DNA of 9,536 nt from Acidobacteriota bacterium. Its GTDB lineage: Bacteria; Acidobacteriota; UBA890. Positions 1-6,269 of this stretch are shown one piece after another. The stretch's first letter is position 1. Each line of letters begins with the position of its first letter. The notes under the pieces are model-generated. The model saw only the letters and a list, made by a program, of their open reading frames with translations, did not search any database and was not told the DNA's origin. The stretch lies in assembly GCA_030609765.1 (NCBI GenBank), contig JAUWTE010000089.1:1-9536 (forward strand), read 5' to 3'. The position numbers and the translations under genes are program-made.

Positions 1-128
1 GCACGGATCTCCGCATCGAGCGCCGCGCGCTGGCGCGCCAACTCATCCATCTGCAGGCCGATATCGCGCAGCTCCAGCTCGCGCGATTGCAGCCGCACCA
101 GGGTCTCGAGACTCTTCTGAATGCTCAT
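1..128 (-). CDS. N-terminus of COG1579-type coiled-coil / zinc-ribbon protein (partial)
   Basis: Reading leftwards from an ATG at 128-126, the frame is open to the window edge and gives 42 codons, beginning MSIQKSLETLVRLQSREL and continuing as charged heptad-like helix (ELRDIGLQMDELARQRAALDAEIR). This all-helical start, rich in L, E, R and Q, is typical of the COG1579 family (C4-type zinc-ribbon proteins, DUF164 type), which have a long N-terminal coiled-coil hairpin and a four-cysteine C-terminal ribbon. The ribbon would lie outside the window, so the assignment rests on the N-terminus and on my impression that such genes often sit near dnaG-rpoD. The molecular role of the family is poorly defined. 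No Shine-Dalgarno precedes the ATG. An intrinsic terminator ends 10 bases upstream, so either the gene depends on readthrough, has a promoter I cannot see, or starts further in. TTG at 140-138 is in frame but lies inside the T tract. Confidence 0.65.
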   Translation of the reverse strand, partial: MSIQKSLETLVRLQSRELELRDIGLQMDELARQRAALDAEIR

Positions 129-138
129 GGTAGCGACC

Positions 139-168
139 AAAAAAATAGGGGTGGGCGATCGCCCACCC
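139..168 (-). terminator. Intrinsic terminator hairpin plus T7 tract
   Basis: On the minus strand an 8-bp perfect stem (GGGTGGGC at 168-161, GCCCACCC at 156-149) encloses the tetraloop GATC, followed by CTA and then seven T at 145-139. This is a textbook Rho-independent terminator for transcripts arriving from rpoD and the tRNA. The plus strand has no T tract beside the hairpin, so it works in one direction. It lies 10 bases before the ATG of the next gene, an unusual place for a plain end-of-operon terminator. Confidence 0.85.
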
Positions 169-171
169 TCC

Positions 172-250
172 TGGCAGACCCGGGCGCCTGCACCACCGGT
201 GCAGGCGGCGGTGAGAGGCTGAAGACGGGTTTACTCCGCAAGGTCTGCCA
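172..250 (-). ncRNA. Candidate structured RNA / leader with three-way junction
   Basis: On the minus strand a perfect 9-bp outer stem pairs TGGCAGACC (250-242) with GGTCTGCCA (180-172). Inside it sit two hairpins back to back. The first pairs GCGG (239-236) with CCGC (211-208), possibly extended by AG/CT across a small bulge, around a large loop. The second is a perfect 10-bp stem, CGCCTGCACC (207-198) with GGTGCAGGCG (194-185), closed by a 3-base loop. Together they form a compact three-way junction, followed 3 bases later by the terminator hairpin at 168-149. A small AT-rich hairpin, ATTT-TCCG-AAAT, lies just upstream at about 251-262. Three perfect stems plus a terminator in about 110 bases exceed what I expect from GC content alone. 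The layout resembles a riboswitch or attenuator leader, or a terminated small RNA. I do not recognise the conserved core of any known class, and the stem evidence comes from one sequence only. Confidence 0.4.
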
Positions 251-277
251 TTTCGGAAAATGTGAATCGAAGATGGA

Positions 278-352
278 TGGGCCCTCCAGGATTCGAACCT
301 GGGACCGTCCGGTTATGAGCCGGCGGCTCTAACCAAGCTGAGCTAAGGGCCC
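278..352 (-). tRNA. tRNA with CAT anticodon, probably tRNA-Ile2
   Basis: A full cloverleaf reads on the minus strand from 352 to 278 (75 nt to the discriminator). The acceptor stem is GGGCCCT/AGGGCCC with discriminator A73. The D stem is GCTC/GAGC with loop AGCTTGGTTA. The anticodon loop is CTCATAA with CAT at 317-315, the variable loop is CGGTC, and the T arm is CCAGG-TTCGAAT-CCTGG. CCA is not encoded in register (A73 is followed by TCCA), so it must be added. The G1-C72 pair rules against the initiator, which usually has an unpaired 1-72. The GGGCCCTTAGCTC start and CTCATAA loop match bacterial tRNA-Ile2, whose C34 is converted to lysidine by TilS to read AUA. Elongator tRNA-Met remains possible. 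Position G27 faces A43, so the anticodon stem has four pairs plus a mismatch. It lies 63 bases downstream of rpoD on the same strand, with no clear promoter between. Confidence 0.93.
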
Positions 353-355
353 GTC

Positions 356-372
356 GGCAGGAAACCCCTGCC
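356..372 (-). other. Small hairpin between rpoD and the tRNA
   Basis: A perfect 6-bp stem, GGCAGG (372-367) with CCTGCC (361-356), encloses a 5-base loop and lies 3 bases before the first tRNA nucleotide. No T tract follows, so it is not a convincing terminator. It could help RNase processing of an rpoD-tRNA cotranscript or reduce readthrough. The rest of the 353-415 spacer shows no good -35/-10 pair. Confidence 0.35.
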
Positions 373-415
373 AAGACCTCGAAACTCTAGCATGGGCCCT
401 CGGGTGAAGGCGAGA

Positions 416-2179
416 TCAGGACCGGCCGCCGCGCCGGGCGGGACCGGTCTTGCCGCCGCCCCGCGAGCTCCGCATGCGGCGAGAGCGCGTCGGGTGACGG
501 AGCTTGCGTAGCGCCTTGGCCTCGATCTGTCGGATCCTCTCGCGCGTCAACTCATAGCGGCTTCCGACCTCCTCGAGGGTGTGCTCTTCGCCGTCCTCCA
601 TTCCGTAGCGAAGCCGCAACACCTCCACCTCACGTCCGGCGAGCGTATCGAGGATGATATGAGTCTGGGTCTTGAGATGCTGATTGCCCACGGCTTCGGC
701 CGGCGATGGCAAGCGACTGTCCTCGATGAAATCGCCGAGGCTAGTGCCTTCTTCTTCTCCTACGGGAGTCTCCAACGACACGGGCACTTGGGCGATGCGC
801 AGCACGCGACGCACCTCGGCCTCGGTCATCCCCACCTGCTTACCGATTTCCTCCGCGGTAGGTTCGTGCCCGGTTTCCTGCACCAGCCGGCGAGAGACCC
901 GCATGACCTTGTGAATGGTCTCGATCATGTGGACCGGCACGCGGATTGTGCGCCCCTGATCGGCTATGGCTCGGGTGATCGCCTGCCGGATCCACCAGGT
1001 AGCGTAGGTGGAGAACTGGTAGCCGCGTTGGTATTCGAACTTCACCACCGCCCGCATGAGGCCGATGTTGCCCTCTTGGATCAAGTCGAGAAACTGCAGG
1101 CCCCGCTTCGTGTAGCGTTTGGCCACGGAAACCACCAGCCGAAGGTTGGCCTCGACGAGGGCCTGCTTGGCCTGTGCCATCTGCCACTCCCCCAGCTCCA
1201 CTTCGGCCAGGCCCCTCTTCAGCCGCCGAGCGGGCAGGTCATAGCGATCTTCGATGAGGACAATCTCGGCACGAAGCTCGTGAATTCGATCGCGAGCGCT
1301 CTCCGGCCTGGGGGACTCATCAGCACAGAGCCCGGCCTCGTTCTCGGCGGGCACGGGAGTTGTGGGACAGGTGGCACCGATCAGCTCTCGCCGCTCGAGG
1401 CGAATGGCTTTTTCAACGAGCCGGATGCGCAGCACCGCCTCGCGAAGCTCGGTGGCCAGCTGCTGCCGCAGACCCTCGCGAAGATGCAAGCCATTGAGGA
1501 TCTCCTGGACCCGATCCCACCGGCGCCGCTGCTCGGCTGCCAGCTCTTCGGCAGCGGGCCCTCTATGGTCAATTTCCGCGAGCCTGAGGCGCCCCTCGCG
1601 GAGCATTCGCCACAAACCCCGCATCTCCTCTCCGGCCGTGCGAAGCGCGTCACCGTGATGCTGGACGGCATCGTCCTCGTCATCGCTGCAATCCACGAGC
1701 TGGTGGACGGCCTCTGGATCGATGTCGATTATGGGGAGGTGCTCGAGGACCCTGCGCAGGGCGAGGGGCGTGCGGTATAGCGCCTTGGTGATGCGGTGGC
1801 TCCCCTCCTCGATGCGCTGCGCCAGGGCGACTTCGCCCTCACGATCGAGCAGAGGGCGAGTGCCCATCTCCCGCAGGTAGATGCGCACAGGGTCGGTGGT
1901 TTTGTCGACCGCGCCGGAACGGATAGCTCGGCCAATTTCGGCCGCGTTTTCCTGGCCGCCTCCGCTCGCCTTTCCCGCCGCCAACGGACCAGCGCCGGCC
2001 GGCTCGTCGCGCAGGCCGATGCCCTCGGCCACAATCTTCTCGAGGAGGGCAGCGATCTCCTCGGGCGCCGTGATCTCGGCGGGCAAGAGCTCGTTGATCT
2101 CGTCATAGACGAGGAACCCTTTCCGGCGCCCCAGCGAGATGAGCTCTTCGACCTCCTTGTACTTCCGATAGAGCTCCAC
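416..2179 (-). CDS. rpoD: RNA polymerase primary sigma factor RpoD (sigma70/SigA)
   Basis: The 587-residue product directs RNA polymerase to housekeeping promoters. Region 1.1 covers about residues 5-55 (KGFLVYDEINELLP), and region 1.2 is at 96-126 (DPVRIYLREMGTRPLL). A non-conserved insert of about 200 residues, E/R-rich with a run of D/E near 165-170, separates 1.2 from region 2. Region 2 is at 338-410 and includes NLRLVVSVAKRYTKRGLQFLDLI and the -10 reading segment YQFSTYATWWIRQAITRAI (388-405). Region 3 is at 411-485. Region 4 ends in the HTH TLEEVGSRYELTRERIRQIEAKALRKL (534-560), which reads -35 elements. The start is GTG at 2179, with AAGG 5 bases upstream; the match to region 1.1 from the first residues supports it. 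After RHPTRSRRMRSS comes a 15-residue Arg/Gly-rich tail beyond where the family usually ends. The gene follows dnaG by 20 bases, so the two are probably cotranscribed. The stop is TGA. Confidence 0.98.
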   Translation of the reverse strand: MELYRKYKEVEELISLGRRKGFLVYDEINELLPAEITAPEEIAALLEKIVAEGIGLRDEPAGAGPLAAGKASGGGQENAAEIGRAIRSGAVDKTTDPVRIYLREMGTRPLLDREGEVALAQRIEEGSHRITKALYRTPLALRRVLEHLPIIDIDPEAVHQLVDCSDDEDDAVQHHGDALRTAGEEMRGLWRMLREGRLRLAEIDHRGPAAEELAAEQRRRWDRVQEILNGLHLREGLRQQLATELREAVLRIRLVEKAIRLERRELIGATCPTTPVPAENEAGLCADESPRPESARDRIHELRAEIVLIEDRYDLPARRLKRGLAEVELGEWQMAQAKQALVEANLRLVVSVAKRYTKRGLQFLDLIQEGNIGLMRAVVKFEYQRGYQFSTYATWWIRQAITRAIADQGRTIRVPVHMIETIHKVMRVSRRLVQETGHEPTAEEIGKQVGMTEAEVRRVLRIAQVPVSLETPVGEEEGTSLGDFIEDSRLPSPAEAVGNQHLKTQTHIILDTLAGREVEVLRLRYGMEDGEEHTLEEVGSRYELTRERIRQIEAKALRKLRHPTRSRRMRSSRGGGKTGPARRGGRS

Positions 2180-2199
2180 GGTTGCCTTCGGTCTCCCCT

Positions 2200-4011
2200 C
2201 TATGCGGTAGTCAACTGCCGCGCCAAACTCATCTTTTCGCGATTCAGGGCCTCGTAGCGTTGCGTATCGCCCTGCCGCTCCGCATCTACGATGGACTGCT
2301 GAATACTCCGCAACTTGCGCCTGATGGCATCGTCATGGATTCCCAGGGCGCAGTTCCGCGCTGCGCTCCAATCCAGGGGGGCACCATCCTCGAGCTGCAA
2401 CCGCGACAAAAGTGCATCGACCCCAGGAACATCGCACCGAGCCAGGAGCTCGGGAATCCCCGGCGCGCTGCCCTCCGCCTCGCACTCCTCCATCGCCACC
2501 AGGAGGCCGCGTACCCGCGAGTCACGAATCATACTCGATTCACAAATTTCGTCCAGCCGGACCCGCCAGTCCGGGTGCGCAATGAGCGCACGCAGGAGCT
2601 CTTTTTCCGCCAACGGTGGTTCCTCCAGGTCGGACCGCCAGCTCTTGTCCTGGCTCTTGCCAGCGCCATCCTGACCTGTCTGTCCTGGCCGCCCCCCGCC
2701 GTGGGGTCGTCTGCCAAGGGCTTCAGCAGCCGCCTCCTCCACCAGGTGGCGCTGCAAATCGAGGCGTTCCGCCAATCGGCCGATCCATTCAGCCCGCTCC
2801 ACTCGGTCATCGACGGCAACCACGAACTCGAGGAGGGTGGAGAGAGCCTCTGCCTTGCCCCTCGGGGTTCCCAGGTCCTGCCGCTCCCCGGCACGGTGCA
2901 CGAGGAACTCCAGTGCCGACTCTGAGCCTCGCAGGCATTGCCGATAGGCCTCGGCTCCCTCGGCCGCCAAGAACGAGTCCGGATCATGATCCGTCGGCAA
3001 GCGCAAGACGTTCACCTGATAACCCTGGCTCAAGAAGACACCGACGGTGCGTTCGGCTGCAGCGAACCCGGCGGAGTCTCCGTCGAAGCTGACCACTACT
3101 TTGCGGGAGAAGCGCGCCAGTATCTTCGCCTGGTCGGCAGTAAAGGCCGTTCCAAGGGGCGCCACCGCGTTGCGAAAACCATATTGGGCACACGCGAGCA
3201 GGTCAAAGTAACCCTCGACGAGCAGCGCGAAACCGTGCTCGCTAATGCCGTCACGATTCTCCGCCATGCCATACAGGGTGCGGCTCTTGGAAAACACCGG
3301 GGTCTCGGGCGAGTTCAGGTATTTGGGCTCTCCGCCGTCGATGACCCGTCCTCCGAACGCAATCGTCCTGCTTCGCAGATCACGAATCGGAAACACCACA
3401 CGGTCTCGAAGTAGATCGTAGACGCCCCTGCCCTCTTCACGACGGCGCAGTAGTCCGGCGGTTACCCCCTCGACGTCGGTGAAGTCTCTCTTCTGCAGAT
3501 GCGACCGCAGCGCCTCCCAGGAGTCGAGCGCGAGACCCAGGCCGAAGGTCTCGACAATCTCCTTCGTGAAACCTCGTCCGGCCAGAAACTCACGTGCCGA
3601 GGCACCGGCTTCCCCGGCCAGGAGGCCTCGATAGTAGCTGTCTGCCACCGCCATCGCCTCGAGCACCCTCGCCCGATCCACCTTCGGCCCTCGCTGGCGC
3701 TCATCGCCCGGCCCCCTTTCGGGCTCCGGTGCGGGTATGCCGAGTCGCTCCGCGACGGAGCGTACCGCCTCACCGAAACCCACCCCCTCCTGCTCCATGA
3801 TGAAGCCAAAAAGGTCGCCGCCCGTGCCGCATCCGAAGCAGTACCAGAGGCCTTCGTCATTGACGGTGAACGACGGAGTCTTCTCCTGGTGGAACGGACA
3901 CAAGCCGACGAAACGCGCGCCACGCCGCTTGAGAGCGACTACCTCACCGATAACCTGCAGCGGGTCGGCGCTGCTACGGACCTCATCGATGAACGATCGT
4001 GGATAGCGCAT
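2200..4011 (-). CDS. dnaG: DNA primase DnaG
   Basis: This 603-residue protein makes RNA primers for lagging-strand synthesis together with the DnaB helicase. The N-terminal CHC2 zinc-binding domain has C38-P-F-H41 and C58-F-G-C61. The RNA-polymerase core follows (FPIRDLRSRTIAFGGRVI at 207-224; PKYLNSPETPVFSKSRTLYG at 229-248). The Toprim fold shows the catalytic acidic residues in LVEGYFD (E266) and FDGDSAG (D310, D312), with a further HDPD motif at 342-345. A G/Q-rich linker near 436-460 leads into a helical C-terminal DnaB-interacting domain that is intact to residue 603. Length is normal for the family. The start is ATG at 4011: an in-frame TAG two codons upstream (4017-4015) excludes any longer form, and the N-terminus matches the family. 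No good Shine-Dalgarno is visible. It lies 118 bases after the annotated mutS2 stop and 20 bases before rpoD. The stop is TAG; readthrough there would enter a long unrelated frame, so TAG is read as a stop in this genome. Confidence 0.98.
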   Translation of the reverse strand: MRYPRSFIDEVRSSADPLQVIGEVVALKRRGARFVGLCPFHQEKTPSFTVNDEGLWYCFGCGTGGDLFGFIMEQEGVGFGEAVRSVAERLGIPAPEPERGPGDERQRGPKVDRARVLEAMAVADSYYRGLLAGEAGASAREFLAGRGFTKEIVETFGLGLALDSWEALRSHLQKRDFTDVEGVTAGLLRRREEGRGVYDLLRDRVVFPIRDLRSRTIAFGGRVIDGGEPKYLNSPETPVFSKSRTLYGMAENRDGISEHGFALLVEGYFDLLACAQYGFRNAVAPLGTAFTADQAKILARFSRKVVVSFDGDSAGFAAAERTVGVFLSQGYQVNVLRLPTDHDPDSFLAAEGAEAYRQCLRGSESALEFLVHRAGERQDLGTPRGKAEALSTLLEFVVAVDDRVERAEWIGRLAERLDLQRHLVEEAAAEALGRRPHGGGRPGQTGQDGAGKSQDKSWRSDLEEPPLAEKELLRALIAHPDWRVRLDEICESSMIRDSRVRGLLVAMEECEAEGSAPGIPELLARCDVPGVDALLSRLQLEDGAPLDWSAARNCALGIHDDAIRRKLRSIQQSIVDAERQGDTQRYEALNREKMSLARQLTTA

Positions 4012-4069
4012 GCTCTAGGTCTAACCCGCTGGGAAGAAAGTGACAAGCGACGGACTATATCAGACGGGA

Positions 4070-4132
4070 TCAGACCAGCTTGCGCACCCTGTCGCGCTCG
4101 ACCAGGAGTCGCTTGCCGCGCACATCCACCTA
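4070..4132 (-). other. In-frame amber and 19-codon continuation of mutS2
   Basis: mutS2 ends at TAG (4132-4130). The same frame stays open for 19 more codons to TGA at 4072-4070 and reads VDVRGKRLLVERDRVRKLV. Joined to the residues before the stop (GTVARDWLPGDAGDTSV), this completes the KOW/SH3-like beta segment seen near the C-terminus of other MutS2 proteins, where a GTV strand is followed by a strand pattern like V-x-V-x-G-x-K/R-x-x-V and a DL-like end. The continuation therefore looks like real coding sequence, with one sense codon replaced by TAG (GAG, CAG, TGG and TAC are one step away). What remains to dnaG is 58 bases, in which I see no Smr domain. A weak TATAGT at 4059-4054 on the minus strand has no convincing -35. 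Confidence 0.7.
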
Positions 4133-6268
4133 CACCGAAGTGTCCCCGGCATCGCCCGGGAGCCAATCCCTGGCCACGGTTCCGCGCAGGTTCAGGGGGT
4201 GTACCAGCACGGGTTGGCCACGCTCCAGCGCGCCCTGATTGGCTTCCCCGGATGGCGCCTCGTCCCGCATGTCCAGGTCTGCGTCGCCGCTCTCAGGACC
4301 AGTGCTCCAGACCTTCGAGCCACTCATCTCGCTGTCCCGACTGAGTCCGTCCATGGCGACACCGAGTGACTTCTCCGCGGCGCTCTCTTGGCCACTCACC
4401 TGCGCCGCCCAGCGGGCTCGCCGGTCCGCGGCCGCCCTGCCCCGCTTGGCCTCGCCCTTCAGCTCGGCGAGCTCGGCCAGTAGCTGCTCGCCGCGCTCCC
4501 GCACTCCGTCCACCGCCGCACTGATCACAGCCTTGCCATCGCGTCGTAGATCTTCGAGGTGCTCGGCAATCCGAGCTTCTCGTGCTTGGGCCGCCGCCAC
4601 GGTTTCGAGAAGCTCCTGGCGCTGCTGCTCGATGATGGTGCGGTCGCTTTCCAGAGCTTCAGCCTGATCTTCGACGTTGCGAATGAGCGAGTCGAGCTCC
4701 TGATTGTCGCGCTGCATCAGCTCACGCGCCCGGTCCAACAGATCGGGCCCGAGGCCGAGTCGAGCCGCGATCTCGAAGGCGTTGCTGCGGCCGGGAAGGC
4801 CGAGCCGCAAACGGTAGGTTGGCTGCAGGCTGACGCTGTCGAACTCCATGGCAGCGTTCATGGCGCTCGGATACGCGTGCGCGAAGGCCTTGAGAGCGTC
4901 GTGATGGGTGGAAACGAGAGTCAATGCTCCGAGTGCATCGAACTGCTCCACCAGGGCGATACCCAGTGCCGACCCCTCGGCGGGATCCGTCCCCGTTCCG
5001 AGCTCGTCGAGCAGTACCAGGCTGCCTGCCGGGCAGTCCTGCAGAAAGGAGTTGATGCGCGTCAGGTGGGCGGAAAAGGTGCTGAGGTTCGCAACGATGC
5101 TCTGCTCGTCTCCAATATCGGCGTAGATTCGTGGGCAGCAAGGAAGATGCGCTTCGTTGGCGGCAACAGGAATGCCGCACTGCGCCATCAGCGACAACAT
5201 GCCGACGGTTTTCAGGGCCACTGTTTTGCCGCCGGTGTTCGGGCCCGTGATGATCAGCGACCGATCGTCGTCTTGGAGCTCCATGTCGAGGGGAACAAAG
5301 CTGACACCGGAATCACGGACCCCCTCGATCATCAGTGGATGCCGGGCACCACGCAGGCGCAGTCCGTGTTCGACAAACTCGGGCCGAACCGCGTCCGTGA
5401 TCTCGGCAAACCTGGAAAGTCCCTGCAGGGCGTCGAGATTCGAGATACCGCGCTCGGCGCTCAGCAGTGCCGCATGTGCCCCCCGCACGTGGCCCGTGAG
5501 GTCGGCGAGCAGGCGCTGGATCTCCGCCTGCTCTGCGCGCGTGGCTTCCGTCAGGGCGTTCTGCTGCTCCAGGACCGCGAGGGGCTCCACGTACAGTGTC
5601 TGGCCGGAGGAGGACGTGTCGTGCACGACCCCCTTCAGCGATCCGCGCTTGGTCGATCGAACGGGCACCACGTAGCGGCCGCCTCGCTGGGTGATGAGAC
5701 GCTCCTGCAGCACATCGTCCTTGCTGCTCGAGTGCACGATTTGCTCGAGGGCGTCCATGACCTTCGAGCGCAGCCGGCGGCGGCGGCTGCGCAGCCTGGC
5801 CAGCTCGGGCGAGGCCCGGTCGCGAACCTCTCCCTCCTCGTTCAGTACGGCCTCCACCTGACGAACCAGCCTACCGAGATCCGGAATCTGCTCGCCCAAC
5901 CCCGACAACCGCGGCCACTCATCCGAGCGTGTCACGAGTCGATCTCGAACCATATTGGCAACGCGGGCAGTGCGACCAACCGCCAGCAGCGACGCCGGCT
6001 CCAAGATCGTCCCCTCGACGGCGACGGTTTCGAGCAGCCCCGCAAGCGGCTCGGCGGAAGCCAAAGCGATATACCCGTTCTGGCCCGCATACTCACGACA
6101 TTCCGCCACCTCGGCATGGCGCTCCTCGATACGGTCGCGGTCCGCCAACGGCGTGAGACCGAGGATCGCGCTTGCGCCCATCGGGGTCTGGGCCTGCCCC
6201 GCGACGGCCTCCAGAAGTGGAGGAAAATCGAGGGCGCGCAGGGTCCCATCAGAGGCGACTAAAGTCAT
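4130..6268 (-). CDS. mutS2: MutS2 ATPase, lacking an Smr domain and cut by an amber codon
   Basis: This is a 712-residue MutS-family ATPase without mismatch-recognition domain I. Family members act on branched DNA in some species and, in Bacillus, split collided ribosomes; which applies here is not visible. The lever/clamp portion includes RGGRYVVPVRSTKRGSLKG (195-213) and ISNLDAL (275-281). The ATPase has Walker A GPNTGGKT (342-349), the signature region DIGDEQSIVANLSTFSAHL (384-402), Walker B LVLLDELGTGTDP (417-429) and the H-loop STHH (453-456). A long charged coiled coil occupies about 515-625, followed by a polar linker and the start of a KOW/SH3-like segment from 681. The usual C-terminal Smr domain (about 75-80 residues, DLRG motif) is absent, and the KOW-like segment is broken by TAG. 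The start is ATG at 6268, one base after the larB stop. A longer frame from 6355 overlaps larB and adds residues unlike the family, whereas MTLVASDGTLRALDF matches its usual start. Confidence 0.95.
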   Translation of the reverse strand: MTLVASDGTLRALDFPPLLEAVAGQAQTPMGASAILGLTPLADRDRIEERHAEVAECREYAGQNGYIALASAEPLAGLLETVAVEGTILEPASLLAVGRTARVANMVRDRLVTRSDEWPRLSGLGEQIPDLGRLVRQVEAVLNEEGEVRDRASPELARLRSRRRRLRSKVMDALEQIVHSSSKDDVLQERLITQRGGRYVVPVRSTKRGSLKGVVHDTSSSGQTLYVEPLAVLEQQNALTEATRAEQAEIQRLLADLTGHVRGAHAALLSAERGISNLDALQGLSRFAEITDAVRPEFVEHGLRLRGARHPLMIEGVRDSGVSFVPLDMELQDDDRSLIITGPNTGGKTVALKTVGMLSLMAQCGIPVAANEAHLPCCPRIYADIGDEQSIVANLSTFSAHLTRINSFLQDCPAGSLVLLDELGTGTDPAEGSALGIALVEQFDALGALTLVSTHHDALKAFAHAYPSAMNAAMEFDSVSLQPTYRLRLGLPGRSNAFEIAARLGLGPDLLDRARELMQRDNQELDSLIRNVEDQAEALESDRTIIEQQRQELLETVAAAQAREARIAEHLEDLRRDGKAVISAAVDGVRERGEQLLAELAELKGEAKRGRAAADRRARWAAQVSGQESAAEKSLGVAMDGLSRDSEMSGSKVWSTGPESGDADLDMRDEAPSGEANQGALERGQPVLVHPLNLRGTVARDWLPGDAGDTSV

Positions 6269-6269
6269 C

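Noticed and set aside
87..332. Plus-strand 81-codon frame starting TTG across the tRNA and spacer
   Set aside because: It runs antisense through the tRNA and terminator and has no supporting features.
356..372. Hairpin after rpoD as an rpoD terminator
   Set aside because: It has no T tract and the tRNA begins 3 bases later; it is listed only as a hairpin.
581..1780. Plus-strand open frame of 399 codons opposite rpoD
   Set aside because: It lies wholly inside a clearly conserved sigma factor and its product resembles no family.
4012..4082. Possible dnaG promoter: TATAGT at 4059-4054, or TTGTCA at 4046-4041 followed by TAGACC
   Set aside because: The first lacks a -35 and the second has a poor -10 and would leave almost no leader. 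Neither is strong enough to list as a feature.
2182..4344. Several plus-strand frames of 150-280 codons opposite dnaG
   Set aside because: They are Pro/Arg/His-rich shadow products with no motifs; dnaG is intact on the other strand.
4559..6262. Plus-strand open frame of 567 codons opposite mutS2
   Set aside because: It mirrors the mutS2 codon structure, has no family motifs and no visible ribosome site. The minus-strand gene has all MutS2 motifs. Long antisense frames are common at this GC content.
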